Source of the DNA: Bacteroidota bacterium
GTDB lineage: Bacteria > Bacteroidota > Bacteroidia > Cytophagales > Spirosomataceae
Length of the DNA stretch: 64,000 nucleotides
Reading direction: 5' to 3'
NCBI GenBank assembly: GCA_020161355.1
Contig: JAIUOF010000010.1
Location: 62,001-126,000 of the forward strand
The notes below the pieces were generated by a model. The model saw only the letters and a program-made list of their open reading frames with translations. It made no database searches and was not told where the DNA came from. Position 1 is the stretch's first letter. Each line of letters starts with the position of its first letter. The translations under genes and the position numbers were made by a program. Below are positions 26,563-33,782 of this stretch, piece by piece.

Positions 26563-27159
26563 ATGAAAAAATATGTTTTATTATTTGGACTGCTGGTAAT
26601 TGGGCAGTTTTGCCCTGCCCAGAATACTGTCGTCATGTTTCTTGATATTCAGGGTATTGATGGCGAATACATTGTCCCTACCCGTTCAACAGTCACACCT
26701 ATACCCTTAAAAACGAACAATCTTTTGATTGATACATACGATTTTGATTGGGTAAAAACTACACGAATGCCTGATCAAGTCAATGGTAATTTTGTAAATG
26801 GAGGAGTTACTGAATTTGGTGAAATGGAAGTAGTTTTTAAACTAGATAAATCGGTGATTGGTATTTTCGACAAACTGGTTAATAATACTAAAACTGCGAT
26901 TGTGGATTTATTTATTGATAAACCCGCCAATAGCTTGCCAACGGATCAGACAGAATTGCAAAGAATACGCATGGAACAAGTAACCATAAGTTCCTTATCT
27001 ATGATAAACTTAGAAATACCTCAATATAAAATGACACTGAAGTTTGAAAAAGTGTCAATTATAGTTCATAGCTTCGATGGATTAGGAGTAGCTACCAAAG
27101 GAAGTTCTTATGGATTTAATTTTTTAACTGGAAATAGTACAGGTATATATGGTTTCTAA
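26563..27159 (+). CDS. Hcp-like (type VI tube) protein with a Sec signal peptide, first copy
   Basis: The 198-residue protein has a signal peptide (about 1-20, ending CPAQ). The mature part follows the Hcp pattern along its length: MFLDIQGIDGE at 25-35 (compare the opening strand of Hcp), TYDFDW at 58-63, MEVVFKLDKSVIGIFDKLVN at 88-107 in place of the FTK..DK.SP.L stretch, RMEQVTISSLSM at 136-147, and YGFN at 183-186 in place of the C-terminal YGWN. Classic Hcp is cytoplasmic and leaves through the type VI apparatus, so a signal peptide is unusual. No sheath, baseplate or VgrG gene is present in the window. Recognition is by recalled motifs. Confidence 0.65.
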   Translation: MKKYVLLFGLLVIGQFCPAQNTVVMFLDIQGIDGEYIVPTRSTVTPIPLKTNNLLIDTYDFDWVKTTRMPDQVNGNFVNGGVTEFGEMEVVFKLDKSVIGIFDKLVNNTKTAIVDLFIDKPANSLPTDQTELQRIRMEQVTISSLSMINLEIPQYKMTLKFEKVSIIVHSFDGLGVATKGSSYGFNFLTGNSTGIYGF

Positions 27160-27182
27160 AATCTAATAATAATTACTAAATT

Positions 27183-27737
27183 ATGAAAAATAAAATTTTG
27201 ACAATTATATCAGGTTTCTTTTTGTTAACAAATATAGCAATAGCCCAGTCAGCCAAAATTTTTATTAAGGGTACAAACTTAGTAGCTGAAACATTGGTCT
27301 CGGGATACTCTGATGATTATATTGAAATAGAGAATGTAAGTTATTCAACAAGTAACGACAAACTTATAGTTACAGTACCTCACCTAAATAAACCCAATGG
27401 AAGAGCTAGAACGGAGGTATTGACTTTTACAAAATCGAAAAGTAAAAGCAGTCAAATATTTCATTATAAATTAATAACTGGAAGTTTTGATGATTTAGAA
27501 ATTGCCTTTGCGAAATTTATTCCCGGAGATGGGTATCAAACCTATATGAACTACAAAATGAAACAGGTTTTTGTACTTTCAATAAAAGACAACAACGATT
27601 TTACCGAAACTATCGAGCTTTTAGTGCCAAAACTGTATATGTATTATAAACCAACGTTACAACCATCCGGTCAATTGGGGACTGAAATACCTTACGGCTG
27701 GGATTTCAAAGGCAATGTAAGTTGGAACGGCAATTGA
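27183..27737 (+). CDS. Hcp-like protein with a Sec signal peptide, second copy
   Basis: The 184-residue protein has a signal peptide (about 1-22, ending AIAQ). Its strongest likeness to Hcp is in the second half: EVLTFTKSKSKSSQIFHYKL at 78-97, then IELLVPKLYMYYKPT at 144-158 and IPYGWDFKGN at 169-178, which parallels the Hcp ending V-x-Y-x-P...YGWNIRQN. It differs strongly from the first copy, so the two may form a hetero-oligomeric ring or tube rather than being recent duplicates. It lies 23 bases after the first copy, the same spacing as between that and the fibre gene. The operon ends here, converging on the TlpA-like gene. Confidence 0.62.
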   Translation: MKNKILTIISGFFLLTNIAIAQSAKIFIKGTNLVAETLVSGYSDDYIEIENVSYSTSNDKLIVTVPHLNKPNGRARTEVLTFTKSKSKSSQIFHYKLITGSFDDLEIAFAKFIPGDGYQTYMNYKMKQVFVLSIKDNNDFTETIELLVPKLYMYYKPTLQPSGQLGTEIPYGWDFKGNVSWNGN

Positions 27738-27764
27738 AACAATTAAAATTTTGAGTTTAATAAC

Positions 27765-28964
27765 TCACTCCTTGATCAGCTTATTAATGAAATTCTCAAA
27801 TTCGGCAATATATTTCTCATAATAAACGCCCGTACCCTGCCCGCTGAAGCCGGTATGGATTTTTCTGACAACTCCTTTTTTATCGATGATGATGGTAGTC
27901 GGGAAGCCCATCACTTTGTTGAGCATCGGGAGTTTTTTGGAAGGGTCATTGTCGGTTGTTTTTCCGGCCAAGACCACCGGGTACTGGATTTTGAATCGCT
28001 CCACCATTCGGTTGATTTTTGGATGAGAGATGGCGGGATCATCGGTTCTTTCAAAGCTTAAACCTACCACTTCAAAGCCTTTTTTGTTGTATTTTTTGTA
28101 GAACTGCGTCATAAATTGGGTCTCATCCATGCAGTTGGGACACCAGCTTCCCATGATTTGCAGCACCAAAACCTTGTTTTTGAATCTTTCGTCGGTAGAG
28201 GCTATTATATTTCCTTTGGTATCTTTAAAAGAAAAATCAACGGAATTAAAACCGGGTTTTAGATACGTGAGTTTTTCGGCATCGGGCAGCTCGGCTTTGG
28301 GGTCGAGTACGGCGGTCCAGTCTTCGGTTACGGTAAACGAAGAGCAGAAACGTCCTCCTACCAGACTATCACCTTTTATTTTGGCAGAAAAAAGATAGAC
28401 GTGGTTGCCGTCTAATCCCGAAAGTAGCAGGCTGTCGTTTCTGGTATTTCCTTGTAAAAATCTGTAATCACCGGTCGGAGTAAGGAACGAGCCGGTTACT
28501 TCCGAGCCTTTTTGCTCAAATACGCCCACCACTTCGTCGGTGTTTTTTCCGTCAAAAAATTTTACAAGATATTTCCCGGTGATGTTCTTTTTCGATGGAG
28601 AAGGATTTAAAAATCTTCCGGAATCATTTTTCTGAGCCACAAAATTGGCCTGACGGAGCGGTGCATTGTAAGGTTTTTTCTTGAAATAGCCCGTCATTTT
28701 ATCCCCGTCAATTTTGGCGTGAATTTCCGCATCGTACAATTCCATTCTGAGAAATAATGAATCTTCCGAAATGCGGGCTTCATCAAAAGGGATTTTTTCT
28801 TCGGCGTTGAGCGAATAGGCCGTTAGTTTTCCTCCCGTTTTTTCAAATTTCAGATTGAAGGGCATCTGGCCAATCACGGTTGGAAACTCTCCCCGCCATA
28901 CACCGGTAATGTCTTGTGCAAAAGCATTAATGCTTATGAGTACTAGTAATAATATCTTTTTCAT
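27765..28964 (-). CDS. TlpA/ResA-like periplasmic thiol-disulfide oxidoreductase
   Basis: The 399-residue protein has a signal peptide (about 1-17, ending AFAQ), an N-terminal beta-rich region of about 210 residues with no clear family, and a C-terminal thioredoxin-like domain with the active site WCPNC (Cys275/Cys278), the cis-Pro in GFPTTIIID and a final helix. Such proteins reduce disulfides of exported partners, for example in cytochrome c maturation, and are numerous in Bacteroidota. The gene converges on the Hcp-like operon with 27 bases between. The following minus-strand gene starts 24 bases upstream of its own promoter region. Confidence 0.88.
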   Translation of the reverse strand: MKKILLLVLISINAFAQDITGVWRGEFPTVIGQMPFNLKFEKTGGKLTAYSLNAEEKIPFDEARISEDSLFLRMELYDAEIHAKIDGDKMTGYFKKKPYNAPLRQANFVAQKNDSGRFLNPSPSKKNITGKYLVKFFDGKNTDEVVGVFEQKGSEVTGSFLTPTGDYRFLQGNTRNDSLLLSGLDGNHVYLFSAKIKGDSLVGGRFCSSFTVTEDWTAVLDPKAELPDAEKLTYLKPGFNSVDFSFKDTKGNIIASTDERFKNKVLVLQIMGSWCPNCMDETQFMTQFYKKYNKKGFEVVGLSFERTDDPAISHPKINRMVERFKIQYPVVLAGKTTDNDPSKKLPMLNKVMGFPTTIIIDKKGVVRKIHTGFSGQGTGVYYEKYIAEFENFINKLIKE

Positions 28965-28987
28965 ATTCTTTGGTTTCTTTATAAAAA

Positions 28988-29374
28988 TTAAATTGGCGTA
29001 TTGATTACTCTTTTTATGCCTGACTTTAAGCTATTTACATAAAAATTTAATAATAAACCAAGTTTATAATTTCCGAGTTTTAAATAAGTTAACAACTGGG
29101 CTGTATGTACATCATTAAAAGCTTCAACTGTTTTTATTTCGATTACTAATTTATTTTCAACCAATAAATCCATTCTATAGCCTTGGTTTAGCTTTATCTC
29201 TATATAAATAACAGGACACGCTTTTTCTTTTTCCACATAAAGTCCTGAGTTATTTAATTCGTAAAGTAAGCATTCTCTATATGTTGATTCCAATAATCCG
29301 GGGCCCAATAGCTTATGTACTTCAATAGCACAACCTATTACGATATTTGAAAGTTCATTTTCGGATTTTTGCAT
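28988..29374 (-). CDS. GxxExxY protein, PD-(D/E)XK nuclease fold
   Basis: The 128-residue protein contains the name-giving GxxExxY motif in GPGLLESTYREC (residues near 26-36) and a nuclease-like core with MDLLVENKLVIEIKTVE, giving the Asp...Glu-x-Lys arrangement of the PD-(D/E)XK superfamily. The family is widespread in Bacteroidota, often in many copies beside repeats, and its role is unknown. Here it sits between a TlpA-like gene and a repeat-rich spacer. It is complete and looks intact. Confidence 0.85.
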   Translation of the reverse strand: MQKSENELSNIVIGCAIEVHKLLGPGLLESTYRECLLYELNNSGLYVEKEKACPVIYIEIKLNQGYRMDLLVENKLVIEIKTVEAFNDVHTAQLLTYLKLGNYKLGLLLNFYVNSLKSGIKRVINTPI

Positions 29375-29402
29375 TTTTTTGAAGAATTGATTTAATTCTT
29401 GA

Positions 29403-29541
29403 CTTAGTAAAATTACACAAAGTTACATAAAGCAGTCACAAAAGACGCAAAGGCTTTCGATTAAAGAAATGGCGACATTTTTTTAAAATTAAGAATTTTC
29501 TTTGTGCTTTTTGCGTCTTCTTTGTGGCTTTTGCGGTCCTT
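29403..29541. repeat. Inverted TTTGTG/CACAAA-rich spacer repeat
   Basis: The left arm holds CACAAAGTTACATAAAG and CACAAAAGACGCAAAGG. The right arm holds CTTTGTGCTTTTTGCGTC and CTTTGTGGCTTTTGCGG in the opposite sense, so the whole can fold into an imperfect long hairpin. The same word family occurs near 21.1-21.3 kb. Confidence 0.55.
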
Positions 29542-29564
29542 TTATTTCCCTATATTTTCAGGGT

Positions 29565-30539
29565 TCAATTCTTAGCAGCAGGTGCCTGATAGATTATTTT
29601 ACCTTTTTCATCAAATTCGGTTAGCACAACAGGCTGTGTTTCGAGGTATGGGTCGTTGGAAAAAAGAATTTCTTTTTTTCGGCGGTTTCCTGGATAATAT
29701 TCAATCCATTTTCCGATTTTTTTTCCTTCATCATATTTTCCCTCTTCCGCCAGTGTACCATCTTCAAAGAAACGGTAATAATTTCCCGCTACTTTGCCGT
29801 ATTGCTTAGGCAAAATCTCTTTGATTTTTAGGCTATCGGCATAATAAGATATTTCTGCTTCCTGCAAAAAACCGCGATTGTAATAAACTTTATCAATCAG
29901 GTTAAAATCTTTGTCATAAGTGAGCCAGCGACCATCTTTTGCTCCCAGATAATAATACCCTTCGGCCATCAGGCTTTCCCCTCGATATTCTTTATAAGGG
30001 CCATGAAGCAGCACATTGGTGCGGGTGTCACGTGTGAGTGCATCCACGATTTTATTAGTTTTTTTGTCAAACCAGGTGTAGCTTCTAAGATATGGATTGG
30101 GTTTTTGGTGATTTTTCAACAAATAAAATTCTTTGTATTCTAATCTTGCACCTGATCCTCTTTTCCAGATTTTCTTTTCTATGGCTATTTTTTCGTATGA
30201 TTTTCCGTCAAATATGGCTGCTTTCGCTTTTGCAATCTCCTTTTTTGCTTTTTTTGATTTCTTTTTGGCTTCATCTCCCAGACTCGGCAGGGTTTCGTTT
30301 AGAAATTTTTTAGCATCTGAAACTGAGCTAATTTCCTGATTTCCAACTTTCACAGAGCCTTTTGCTGAGGGAAGATTAACATCGACAGGAACTGTACTTT
30401 CAATCTTTTGCTCCAAAGTCATGTTTTTCCTTTCTGCTTTTTTCTCAGCTTTGGTTTTTGCTTTGGGAATAACATCCTGTGAAAAAACATTTATGCTGTT
30501 TCCGATTGTGAGGAGCAATATGACGGCGATTTTTTTCAT
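29565..30539 (-). CDS. Exported MORN/YwqK-like repeat protein
   Basis: The 324-residue protein has a signal peptide (about 1-21, ending VFSQ), a Lys/Ala-rich, probably helical region (about 80-115), and several short repeats of the type G-x-Y-x-x-G-x-x-x-G-x-W-x-x-Y: HGPYKEYRG, GYYYLGAKDGRWLTYD, GKYDEGKKIGKWIEYYPG. These are MORN/YwqK-type repeats, which form extended beta sheets. In Bacteroidota such proteins are usually exported and of unknown function. It is divergent from the GDP-fucose synthase gene. Confidence 0.75.
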   Translation of the reverse strand: MKKIAVILLLTIGNSINVFSQDVIPKAKTKAEKKAERKNMTLEQKIESTVPVDVNLPSAKGSVKVGNQEISSVSDAKKFLNETLPSLGDEAKKKSKKAKKEIAKAKAAIFDGKSYEKIAIEKKIWKRGSGARLEYKEFYLLKNHQKPNPYLRSYTWFDKKTNKIVDALTRDTRTNVLLHGPYKEYRGESLMAEGYYYLGAKDGRWLTYDKDFNLIDKVYYNRGFLQEAEISYYADSLKIKEILPKQYGKVAGNYYRFFEDGTLAEEGKYDEGKKIGKWIEYYPGNRRKKEILFSNDPYLETQPVVLTEFDEKGKIIYQAPAAKN

Positions 30540-30557
30540 TTATCAGACCTTCTGTAG

Positions 30558-30565
30558 TACTTTTG
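30558..30565 (+). promoter_or_regulatory. -7 box (TAnnTTTG) of the GDP-fucose synthase gene
   Basis: TACTTTTG fits the -7 consensus. It lies 44 bases before the proposed TTG start and excludes upstream in-frame starts, which would fall before the transcription start. Confidence 0.45.
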
Positions 30566-30609
30566 TATTTCTTATTTTAATTTTTCAAAACGTAAATTTC
30601 AGTAAAAAA

Positions 30610-31539
30610 TTGGAATTATCCGACAAAATATATGTAGCCGGGCATCTGGGAATGGTTGGCTCGGCCATAGTTCGCAAACTAAAAAGTGAAGGTTATCAAA
30701 ATATTATAGAAAGAACGTCCAAAGAACTTGATCTGAGAGATCAAAAGGCGGTATTTGATTTTTTTGAAAACGAAAAGCCTGATTATGTATTTTTAGCGGC
30801 TGCCAAAGTAGGAGGTATAGTAGCTAATGATACTTTCCGGGGACAATTTATCTACGAAAACCTCCAGATTCAAAATAACATAATTCATGCATCGCATGTC
30901 TATGGTGTAAAAAAGCTGATGTTTTTGGGGTCATCTTGTATTTATCCTAAAATGGCTCCTCAGCCATTGAAAGAAGAGTACCTTTTGACCGGACTTTTAG
31001 AGCCCACCAATGAACCTTATGCTATTGCGAAGATTGCAGGTATCAAAATGTGTGAAGCTTATCGGGATCAGTATGGCAGCAATTTTATTTCGGTGATGCC
31101 TACCAACCTCTATGGTCCAAACGACAACTATGACTTAAACACAAGCCATGTTTTGCCGGCCATGATCAGGAAGTTTCATGAAGCCAAAATGGAAAGTAAG
31201 CCTACTGTTGAACTATGGGGTACCGGTTCACCTATGCGTGAGTTTTTACATGCCAACGACCTGGCGGAGGCCTGTGTGTTTTTGATGAAAACTTACGATG
31301 AAAAAGACTTTGTTAATATTGGAACCGGTGTCGATGTGACGATCAAAGAGCTCGCCGAGACCATAAAAGCTACCGTTGGATTTGAAGGTGAAATCAAATG
31401 GAATACCGACAAGCCTGACGGAACACCAAGGAAACTGATGAACGTGGAAAAGCTACATTCTTTGGGCTGGAAGCATACGATTGATCTGAAAGAAGGTATA
31501 GCTATGGTGTATAAAGAGTACGTTGAAAGTATTGCCTGA
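30610..31539 (+). CDS. fcl: GDP-L-fucose synthase
   Basis: The protein is an extended SDR of 309 residues with GHLGMVG at 11-17, Ser108 in FLGSSCIYP, the catalytic Tyr137/Lys141 in YAIAK, and HVLPAMIRKFHEAK and LWGTGSPMREFLHANDLA in the substrate region. These are strong markers of GDP-4-keto-6-deoxymannose 3,5-epimerase/4-reductase, which makes GDP-L-fucose. No ATG fits: the only upstream ATG in frame lies inside the opposite-strand gene, while the TTG at 30610 gives the normal length and N-terminus. The preceding enzyme, GDP-mannose 4,6-dehydratase, is not in the window. Fucose may feed surface polysaccharide or glycoproteins. Confidence 0.92.
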   Translation: MELSDKIYVAGHLGMVGSAIVRKLKSEGYQNIIERTSKELDLRDQKAVFDFFENEKPDYVFLAAAKVGGIVANDTFRGQFIYENLQIQNNIIHASHVYGVKKLMFLGSSCIYPKMAPQPLKEEYLLTGLLEPTNEPYAIAKIAGIKMCEAYRDQYGSNFISVMPTNLYGPNDNYDLNTSHVLPAMIRKFHEAKMESKPTVELWGTGSPMREFLHANDLAEACVFLMKTYDEKDFVNIGTGVDVTIKELAETIKATVGFEGEIKWNTDKPDGTPRKLMNVEKLHSLGWKHTIDLKEGIAMVYKEYVESIA

Positions 31540-31626
31540 TTAAACGAATCGGTTAACCATTACCTAAAAACATTTTATAAAAATTTGCAGAGGGAAGACC
31601 TTTTCAGAGAAAGGGAGATTCAAAAA

Positions 31627-32019
31627 TCATGGTTTTTCTGATGCTAATCCTCCATGGTTAAATACCACCTCTTTTACCAATCCGATTGAATTGAAGTGCA
31701 AAATCATGGCTTCGGCCTGAGTAGGATTTTGAATATTATCACACTGCGGGCCTTTTTCAAGGAAATACACAAATGATTTTTCATTTTTTCTGCCCAAGCC
31801 CTGATAATCATATCTTCCGAATGTCTTAAAAACTTCATTTTCGGAAATACCCAAAATCAGATCTTTGTTTTTAAACAAAAGGTCTCTCATTGCAGCTCTT
31901 TGATTTTTACATGAACCCCGATCTGAAGAAAAAACACTTTCCTTAAACCCGGGAATTTGCAATGGTTTGGAATAACTGCAAGCCGAAACGATGAGTGTCA
32001 GGATTACGATTTTTTTCAT
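31627..32019 (-). CDS. Small lipoprotein, possibly BamE/SmpA-like fold
   Basis: The 130-residue protein has a lipobox-like IVSAC near residues 10-14, so it is probably a lipoprotein. The mature part contains LILGISENEVFKTFGRYDYQ and a later YFLEKGPQC and MILHFNSIGLVKEVVF, a helix-helix-strands order that recalls SmpA/OmlA (BamE) domains. That likeness is weak. Its start overlaps the stop of the holin-like gene by four bases, so the two and hisIE appear to form one operon. Confidence 0.55.
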   Translation of the reverse strand: MKKIVILTLIVSACSYSKPLQIPGFKESVFSSDRGSCKNQRAAMRDLLFKNKDLILGISENEVFKTFGRYDYQGLGRKNEKSFVYFLEKGPQCDNIQNPTQAEAMILHFNSIGLVKEVVFNHGGLASEKP

Positions 32020-32369
32020 TTATCTTTTTTATCAGACTGAAATAAGCCAATAAAACTGTTGGAAACGGAAATCAGAATACTTAGAAGTAAAGGGGTTAAG
32101 AAACCCGTTACTTTAAAGCCATCGACGAGGTAGGCACAAACATATACCATAAAAACACTGATGACCAATGAGAATAAACCCAATGTCATGAAGGTGACAG
32201 GTATGGAGATAAACTTGAGTATGGGCTTCACGAAGGTATTCAAGATACTCATCACAAATGCCACAATGACTCCTGTGAGAAACGAATCAACATATATGCC
32301 TTTCAGGTACCGGGGTACTATCATCACGATGGCACCGATAATTACTAATCTTACAAGGTAATTGATCAT
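32016..32369 (-). CDS. Phage-holin-superfamily IV membrane protein (PF04020-like)
   Basis: The 117-residue protein has four hydrophobic segments and the marker stretches LNTFVKPILKFISIPVTFMT and YVCAYLVDGFKVTGF of the 4-TM holin superfamily IV. Despite the name, these are chromosomal membrane proteins of unknown function found in most Bacteroidota, and there is no phage context here. It lies seven bases downstream of hisIE. Confidence 0.8.
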   Translation of the reverse strand: MINYLVRLVIIGAIVMIVPRYLKGIYVDSFLTGVIVAFVMSILNTFVKPILKFISIPVTFMTLGLFSLVISVFMVYVCAYLVDGFKVTGFLTPLLLSILISVSNSFIGLFQSDKKDK

Positions 32370-32376
32370 AATAATT

Positions 32377-32979
32377 TCAGGATTTTAACTGATGTCTTTT
32401 AATTAAAACTTCCAAAACCTCATCAAGGGTGTATGCTTTGGCTTCGAGCAAAACCAGATAGTGGAAAAGTAAATCGGCGGCTTCTCCTAAAAACAGGTCT
32501 TTGTTATCGTCTTTGGCCTCAATCACTAATTCTACCGCTTCTTCTCCTACTTTTTGAGCTACTTTATTGATGCCTTTTTTAAATAGAGAAGCTGTGTATG
32601 ACACGTCGCTTGGATTGTTTTTCCGGTCTTTGATCACTTTTGTGAGGTGACTGATAAACTGTACTTTTCCGGAATTCTCCTCCTGCCAGCAAGTATCGTC
32701 ACCGGTGTGACAGGTAGGGCCGTCGGGTGCAGCCTGAATCAGAATGGCATCATTGTCACAATCTACAGCATGTGAGATATAATTCAGATAATTTTCTGAA
32801 GTCTCGCCTTTTGTCCAAAGTCTATCTTTTGACCTTGAGAAAAAAGTGACTTTCCGGGTTGATAGGGTAGTATCAAAAGCCTCAGCATTCATATAACCCA
32901 GCATTAGTACTTTTCCGGTTAAAGAGTCTTGAATAATAGCCGGCAACAGGCCTTTTGAAAAATCGGGTTTTCTTTCCAT
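32377..32979 (-). CDS. hisIE: Bifunctional phosphoribosyl-AMP cyclohydrolase / phosphoribosyl-ATP pyrophosphatase
   Basis: The 200-residue fusion has the HisI domain in the first about 105 residues (VTFFSRSKDRLWTKGETS, DCDNDAILI and a Cys/His zinc site in GPTCHTGDDTCW) and the HisE domain in the rest (KVGEEAVELVIEAK, EAADLLFHYLVLLEAK). It performs steps two and three of histidine synthesis in the cytoplasm. The other his genes are not in the window. An exact -7 box lies 15 bases upstream. Two small membrane or lipoprotein genes follow in the same direction. Confidence 0.95.
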   Translation of the reverse strand: MERKPDFSKGLLPAIIQDSLTGKVLMLGYMNAEAFDTTLSTRKVTFFSRSKDRLWTKGETSENYLNYISHAVDCDNDAILIQAAPDGPTCHTGDDTCWQEENSGKVQFISHLTKVIKDRKNNPSDVSYTASLFKKGINKVAQKVGEEAVELVIEAKDDNKDLFLGEAADLLFHYLVLLEAKAYTLDEVLEVLIKRHQLKS

Positions 32980-32994
32980 AAATTAATAATTACG

Positions 32995-33002
32995 CAAAAA
33001 TA
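32995..33002 (-). promoter_or_regulatory. -7 box (TAnnTTTG) of hisIE
   Basis: TATTTTTG on the minus strand ends 15 bases before the ATG at 32979. No exact -33 TTTG lies at the standard spacing. Confidence 0.4.
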
Positions 33003-33063
33003 CACAGGCTTAGGGCATTATAAAGAGCAAAAAGAAATTTTATTATTTTTTTTAAGAATAGCC

Positions 33064-33094
33064 TTGACAAATAAAAAAAGACCTTCTATCTTTG
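33064..33094 (+). promoter_or_regulatory. Bacteroidota-type promoter of the tRNA genes
   Basis: TTG (33064-33066, within CTTGACA), a 20-base spacer and TATCTTTG (33087-33094) match the TTTG/TAnnTTTG promoter closely. The tRNA-Gly gene begins 32 bases downstream. Confidence 0.7.
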
Positions 33095-33125
33095 CACCCA
33101 CATTGAACGGAAAGGTTCTTCAAAA

Positions 33126-33198
33126 GCGGAAGTAGCTCAGTTGGTAGAGCGTAACCTTGCCAAGGTTAAGGTCGCGGGTTCGAGACCCGTCTTCCGCT
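33126..33198 (+). tRNA. tRNA-Gly (anticodon GCC)
   Basis: A 73-base cloverleaf: acceptor arms GCGGAAG (33126-33132) and CTTCCGC (33191-33197), D-arm GCTCAGTTGGTAGAGC, anticodon stem-loop ACCTTGCCAAGGT with GCC in the loop, and T-loop GGTTCGAGACC. The CCA end is not encoded. Confidence 0.95.
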
Positions 33199-33256
33199 CA
33201 AGAGATGAAAAGTTCCTATGAAAATGGGGACTTTTTTCATTTCTTGGGGGTATCCC

Positions 33257-33345
33257 GCCGGGGTGGTGGAACTGGTAGACACGCAGGACTTAAAATCCTG
33301 TGAGCCTTATCGCTCGTACGGGTTCGATTCCCGTCCCCGGTACCA
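33257..33345 (+). tRNA. tRNA-Leu (anticodon TAA)
   Basis: A class II tRNA with acceptor arms GCCGGGG (33257-33263) and CCCCGGT (33335-33341), anticodon TAA in AGGACTTAAAATCCT, a long variable arm (TGAGCCTTATCGCTCGT) and T-loop GGTTCGATTCC. Discriminator A and an encoded CCA (33343-33345) follow. A G-T pair closes the acceptor stem. Confidence 0.95.
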
Positions 33346-33350
33346 AAAAA

Positions 33351-33382
33351 AAGACTCAAAGCGAAAGTTTTGGGTCTTTTTT
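33351..33382 (+). terminator. Intrinsic terminator after tRNA-Leu
   Basis: AAGACTCAAA (33351-33360) pairs with TTTGGGTCTT (33369-33378), with one G-T pair, across an eight-base loop and is followed by a T-run. The same hairpin recurs twice downstream. Confidence 0.85.
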
Positions 33383-33398
33383 GTTTTTAAAAATCTTC

Positions 33399-33509
33399 TG
33401 AGCCTTATCGCTCGTGCGGGGGCGATCGGCAGGCGTCCCTGTCCCGTCCCCGGTACCAAAAAAAAGACTCAAAGCGAAAGTTTTGGGTCTTTTTTGTTTT
33501 AAAATCCTA
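33399..33509 (+). repeat. Tandem copy 2 of the tRNA-Leu 3' part plus terminator, with a GC-rich insert
   Basis: Starts at TGAGCCTTATCGCTCG of the variable arm, and ends after a second copy of the terminator hairpin (33464-33495). In the T-arm the normal loop is replaced by GGGCGATCGGCAGGCGTCCC. The downstream acceptor half and CCA are kept. It lacks the 5' half, so it cannot make a tRNA. Confidence 0.85.
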
Positions 33510-33627
33510 TGAGCCTTATCGCTCGTGCGGGGCGATCGGCAGGCGTACCTGCGGCAGCCGTTTCTGTCCCGTCCCCGGTACAAAACAAAGACTCAAAGCG
33601 AAAGTTTTGGGTCTTTTTTGTTTTTAT
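33510..33627 (+). repeat. Tandem copy 3 of the tRNA-Leu 3' part plus terminator, with a longer insert
   Basis: Preceded by AAAATCCTA, a remnant of the anticodon-loop region, and carrying a longer T-arm insert that includes GGCAGGCGTACCTGC, which can form a small hairpin. The third terminator hairpin lies at about 33588-33616. The final CCA has decayed to CAA. Confidence 0.85.
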
Positions 33628-33700
33628 ATTCTGCAGTCGTAATTTAAAATCGTCAATATTTGTGTAAGAAAAATTTAAATATCGAATACTATTTTCATAA

Positions 33701-33731
33701 TTGATTTCCGGGGAAATAATCTCTTATTTTG
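33701..33731 (+). promoter_or_regulatory. Possible promoter of ilvA
   Basis: TTG (33701-33703), a 21-base spacer and TATTTTG (33725-33731), one base short of the -7 consensus. A transcription start near 33738 would rule out the ATG at 33735 and support the start at 33783. Confidence 0.4.
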
Positions 33732-33782
33732 TAATTGAATAAGAGATTGGTAATATCTCTTAGAAAAATCTTCAATACACTT

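Noticed and set aside
25460..27737. Prophage remnant (tail-fibre and tail-tube-like genes)
   Set aside because: All three proteins have signal peptides, no other phage gene is present and base composition does not stand out; an exported chromosomal system is more likely.
26563..27737. A standard type VI secretion locus
   Set aside because: None of TssB, TssC, TssE, TssF, TssG, TssK, TssM, ClpV or VgrG is coded in the window.
32016..32369. Phage holin/lysis module
   Set aside because: The holin-like family is a chromosomal membrane protein group, and its neighbours are hisIE and a lipoprotein gene.
33399..33627. Two additional tRNA-Leu genes
   Set aside because: Both copies lack the 5' half including the D-arm and anticodon, and the T-loop is disrupted.
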